The notes under the pieces: model-generated
Told to the model about the DNA's origin: nothing
Seen by the model: only the letters and a program-made list of their open reading frames with translations
Database searches by the model: none
Shown: piece by piece, positions 5,603-7,716 of the stretch
How the letters are laid out: the number at the start of each line of letters is the position of its first letter
Position numbering within the stretch: position 1 is the first letter of the stretch
DNA from: an uncultured Collinsella sp.
GTDB lineage: Bacteria > Actinomycetota > Coriobacteriia > Coriobacteriales > Coriobacteriaceae
Length of the DNA stretch: 7,716 bases
Assembly: GCA_900555515.1 (NCBI GenBank)
Contig: USLO01000081.1
Span: 1 to 7,716, forward strand
Reading direction: 5' to 3'
Made by a program: the position numbers and the translations under genes

Positions 5603-6439
5603 AGAGACCGGCACCGTGATCTGCGTCACGTAGGTCGCCGGGTCGTCGCTGATGATGTCGTCGATGAGGGCGATCTCGCGCGATGGACCGGCGGGTGTCA
5701 GGTTATGCTCGCGCATATAGCTGAGCAGCTGCTCATAGCGCGGGCCCGCTTGCCCGTGCGTGCCGCGGAAGCTTATGGTCAGGCAGCGCGCGGCGGGTCG
5801 CGTCTCGACGTCGCCCACGTAGTCATCGGTGTCATCGAGCAACAGAAAGACCTCATCATAGCCATCAAAGTCGCCAGCGGCGAGGCGCTCGGCGCCAATC
5901 CCAACGCCCAAGTTGCCCAGAAAGACAAAGGTCTCGTGCTGGCCCTTCTGCAGTTGACGAATTTGCCACTCCAGCGCATAGGCATCGGTAGGGTTGACGC
6001 GTTCGCGCAACACGGCGCAGCGAAGCTCGGGCGCATCGATTGTGCAAATGGTATCGAGCTCGGTGTTCAAGGCATCGTGGAGCAGCGCAAGCCGGTTATC
6101 GATCTTGCGTGACACGCGCTCCAGCTCGCGGCGCTTGCGTTCGATGAGCTTCTGCTGCTGAGCTAGCTGCCGCTGCATGAGGTCTACATCGCGCGTGGTC
6201 ACAAACTCGCGGATTTGCGCGAGCGGCAAGTCGAGAACACGCAGGTGGCTGATGGTGTTGAGGGTGGAGAGCTGCCGCGATCCGTAGTAGCGGTACCCAC
6301 TTGCCGGATCGATGTGCGCCGGGTCCAGCAAGCCCATCTGTTCGTAATGACGTAGCGTCCCCACGCTCAGGTTAAACAGGCGCGCTACCTCGCCAATGCG
6401 GAGCAGACCCTCAGTATGTTCAGTTGGCGAGTCGGTCAT
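5594..6439 (-). CDS. MerR-family regulator with GyrI/BmrR-like effector domain
   Basis: This 281-residue transcription factor probably senses a small molecule and controls the adjacent efflux gene. Residues 12-80 form the MerR winged helix: LLRIGEVARLFNLSVGTLRHYEQMGLL, then GYRYY and the helix ending QIREFV. A coiled-coil dimerisation helix follows (about 83-125, rich in Gln, Arg and Lys). The remainder (about 127-279) resembles the GyrI-like ligand-binding fold of BmrR. Its closing pattern PAGPSREIALID then YVTQITVPV includes Glu255, at a position like the BmrR glutamate that contacts cationic drugs. There are no metal-binding cysteines typical of MerR or CueR. The start is supported by AAAGGAG (6447-6453 on the complement) seven bases away. 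It lies 56 bp downstream of the MATE transporter on the same strand, suggesting one transcript. MerR regulators usually act at promoters with long 19-20 bp spacers; the one controlling this pair would lie beyond the right edge. Confidence 0.95.
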   Translation of the reverse strand: MTDSPTEHTEGLLRIGEVARLFNLSVGTLRHYEQMGLLDPAHIDPASGYRYYGSRQLSTLNTISHLRVLDLPLAQIREFVTTRDVDLMQRQLAQQQKLIERKRRELERVSRKIDNRLALLHDALNTELDTICTIDAPELRCAVLRERVNPTDAYALEWQIRQLQKGQHETFVFLGNLGVGIGAERLAAGDFDGYDEVFLLLDDTDDYVGDVETRPAARCLTISFRGTHGQAGPRYEQLLSYMREHNLTPAGPSREIALIDDIISDDPATYVTQITVPVSLG

Positions 6440-6495
6440 GGGACCGCTCCTTTCGGAAAAAAACAGGGGAGGGGCGCCAGGCTCGCGTTGCTCCG

Positions 6496-7716
6496 CTACG
6501 CTGCCAACTTGTCAAAAGCCCCGCGCCGGTTGAGCACGGTAAACGCGACAACACAGATGACTGCCGACAAAATCGATCCGCACGGCGAAGCGATGCCCAT
6601 GGGAAACAACGTGTCGGAATAGGCGTTCGATAGCAGCCACGCGCCCGGCACGCGAATGAGCGCCACGGCCAGCACGTTGTGCGCAAAGCCGATGTAGCTC
6701 TTGCCGTATGCAGCGAAAAAGCCGCTAAAGCAAATGTGGATGCCGGCAAAAATCGCATCGAAAATATAACTGTGCATATAGCCGGTACCGGCCGCGACCA
6801 CTGCGGGGTCTTTGGCAAAAAAGCCGATAAACGCCGGTGCCACCAGCCACATCAGTACCGTGATCAGGCAGCCGTACACTACCGAGATGGTCATGGCGTC
6901 CTTGAGCACCTGACGTGCGCGATCGCCCTTGCCCGCGCCGGCGTTTTGCGCCGTGAGCGCGCTGACGGTGGCACCCATGGAGCTCGGCACAATGAACAAA
7001 AAGCTGATCATCTTTTCGACCAGGCCCACGGCGGCGGCGTCGACCAGGCCGCGGTGGTTGGCGATGACGGTGATGAACATAAACGCCACCTGGATGCAGC
7101 CGTCCTGCACGCCCACGGGCACGCCAATCTTAAGAATGCTGCCGAGCACCTCGGGCTGGGGACGCAGGTCGCTGCGCTTAACGTGGATGTTCGTGCGACG
7201 GCTCTTGAGCCACACGAGCGCGAGGGCAACGCTGGCCGTCTGGGCGGTTACCGTGCCGAGTGCCGCGCCCACAGGGCCGAGTCCCATGTGGCCGATAAAC
7301 AGAAAGTCGAGCGCGATGTTGATGATGCATGCCACGCCAATCACGTACATGGGCGAGCGCGAATCGCCCAGCCCGCGAAAGATGGCCGAAAGGATGTTGT
7401 ACGCGGCGATAAACGGAATGCCCATAAAGCAGATACGCAGGTAGGCGGCGGTTCCTTCGACTGCCTCGGCCGGCGTGCCAATGAGTGCCACGATTTGCGG
7501 GCACAGCGCGAGCAGGACAGCGGCCAGCACCACCGAGACACCCATAAAGAGCGTGATGGTGTTGCCGATGGCGGTCTCGGCGCGGTCGAAGCGGCGCGAG
7601 CCCACGGCGTGGCCGACGATGACCGTCGTTCCCATGGCTAGGCCCACGAGCGTCACGGTAATGATATAGAGCGTCTGCGCGCCATTGCCCACGGCGGTGA
7701 TGCCGGCGGCGCCGCT
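6496..7716 (-). CDS. MATE-family multidrug efflux transporter, N-terminus cut off
   Basis: This is a multidrug and toxin extrusion (MATE) transporter of the NorM/DinF/MepA type, an inner-membrane antiporter that exports cationic drugs or metabolites using Na+ or H+. The 406 visible residues run off the right edge in frame; the family is usually about 450 long, so roughly 40-50 N-terminal residues are missing. The GTG at 7692 is not the true start because the frame continues upstream with family-like sequence (SGAAGITAVGNGAQTLY). About eleven hydrophobic segments are visible. Family patterns include GLAMGTTVIVGHAVGS, IFRGLGDSRSPM, LDFLFIGHMGLGPVGAALGT at the half-repeat, then ALTAQNAGAGKGDRARQ in the second half, and ALIRVPGAWLLS near the end. 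It precedes the MerR-type regulator by 56 bp, consistent with a self-regulated efflux operon. Substrate cannot be deduced. Confidence 0.95.
   Translation of the reverse strand, partial: SGAAGITAVGNGAQTLYIITVTLVGLAMGTTVIVGHAVGSRRFDRAETAIGNTITLFMGVSVVLAAVLLALCPQIVALIGTPAEAVEGTAAYLRICFMGIPFIAAYNILSAIFRGLGDSRSPMYVIGVACIINIALDFLFIGHMGLGPVGAALGTVTAQTASVALALVWLKSRRTNIHVKRSDLRPQPEVLGSILKIGVPVGVQDGCIQVAFMFITVIANHRGLVDAAAVGLVEKMISFLFIVPSSMGATVSALTAQNAGAGKGDRARQVLKDAMTISVVYGCLITVLMWLVAPAFIGFFAKDPAVVAAGTGYMHSYIFDAIFAGIHICFSGFFAAYGKSYIGFAHNVLAVALIRVPGAWLLSNAYSDTLFPMGIASPCGSILSAVICVVAFTVLNRRGAFDKLAA

Noticed and set aside
6679..7641. Forward open frame of about 320 codons opposite the MATE gene
   Set aside because: It is highly charged, His/Arg/Ala-rich and lacks motifs; the minus strand encodes a clear multi-helix transporter.

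Overview
The window looks like chromosomal DNA from a GC-rich Gram-positive bacterium. Coriobacteriia is the best guess, with Collinsella-like genomes the closest in style. The grounds are strongly C/G-ending codons in the core genes, an Actinobacteria-like LigA with an N-terminal extension, a membrane-anchored HtrA rather than an exported DegP, and AAAGGAG-type ribosome binding sites. The genus is an inference from style; no marker gene is present.

Left to right: positions 1-243 hold the last 80 residues of an OmpR-family response regulator, closed by a clear intrinsic terminator. From about 298 to 1438 lies an AT-richer islet: bases 301-420 are about 34% G+C and 961-1020 are 40%, against 62-65% in sampled stretches of htrA and ligA. 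It carries two or three small ORFs of unknown function on the + strand. One encodes a 118-residue protein with a single membrane segment. Their tight spacing suggests a small operon, but the first is of doubtful coding status and the third may have a disturbed start. A GC-rich hairpin followed by T-rich sequence closes the islet, unusually close to the start of the next gene.

The core block follows. It consists of an HtrA-type serine protease (1492-2946) with an intact His/Asp/Ser triad and one PDZ domain, a perfect 15-bp terminator, an intergenic stretch with a 14-bp palindrome and possible promoter, and NAD-dependent DNA ligase ligA (3195-5423) with all expected motifs. A 59-residue ORF overlaps the ligA stop codon by one base (TAATG).

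On the minus strand, converging on ligA, a MATE-family efflux transporter (6496 to beyond the right edge) is followed after 56 bp by a MerR-family regulator with a GyrI/BmrR-like ligand-binding domain (5594-6439). This pair looks like a drug- or metabolite-responsive efflux unit. The MerR gene and the small ORF after ligA overlap tail to tail by 9 bp.

I found no RNA gene, CRISPR array, transposase, attachment site or origin. Nothing here is demonstrably a new system. The most open material is the low-GC islet, the LigA insertion, the ligA-linked small ORF and the palindrome before ligA.
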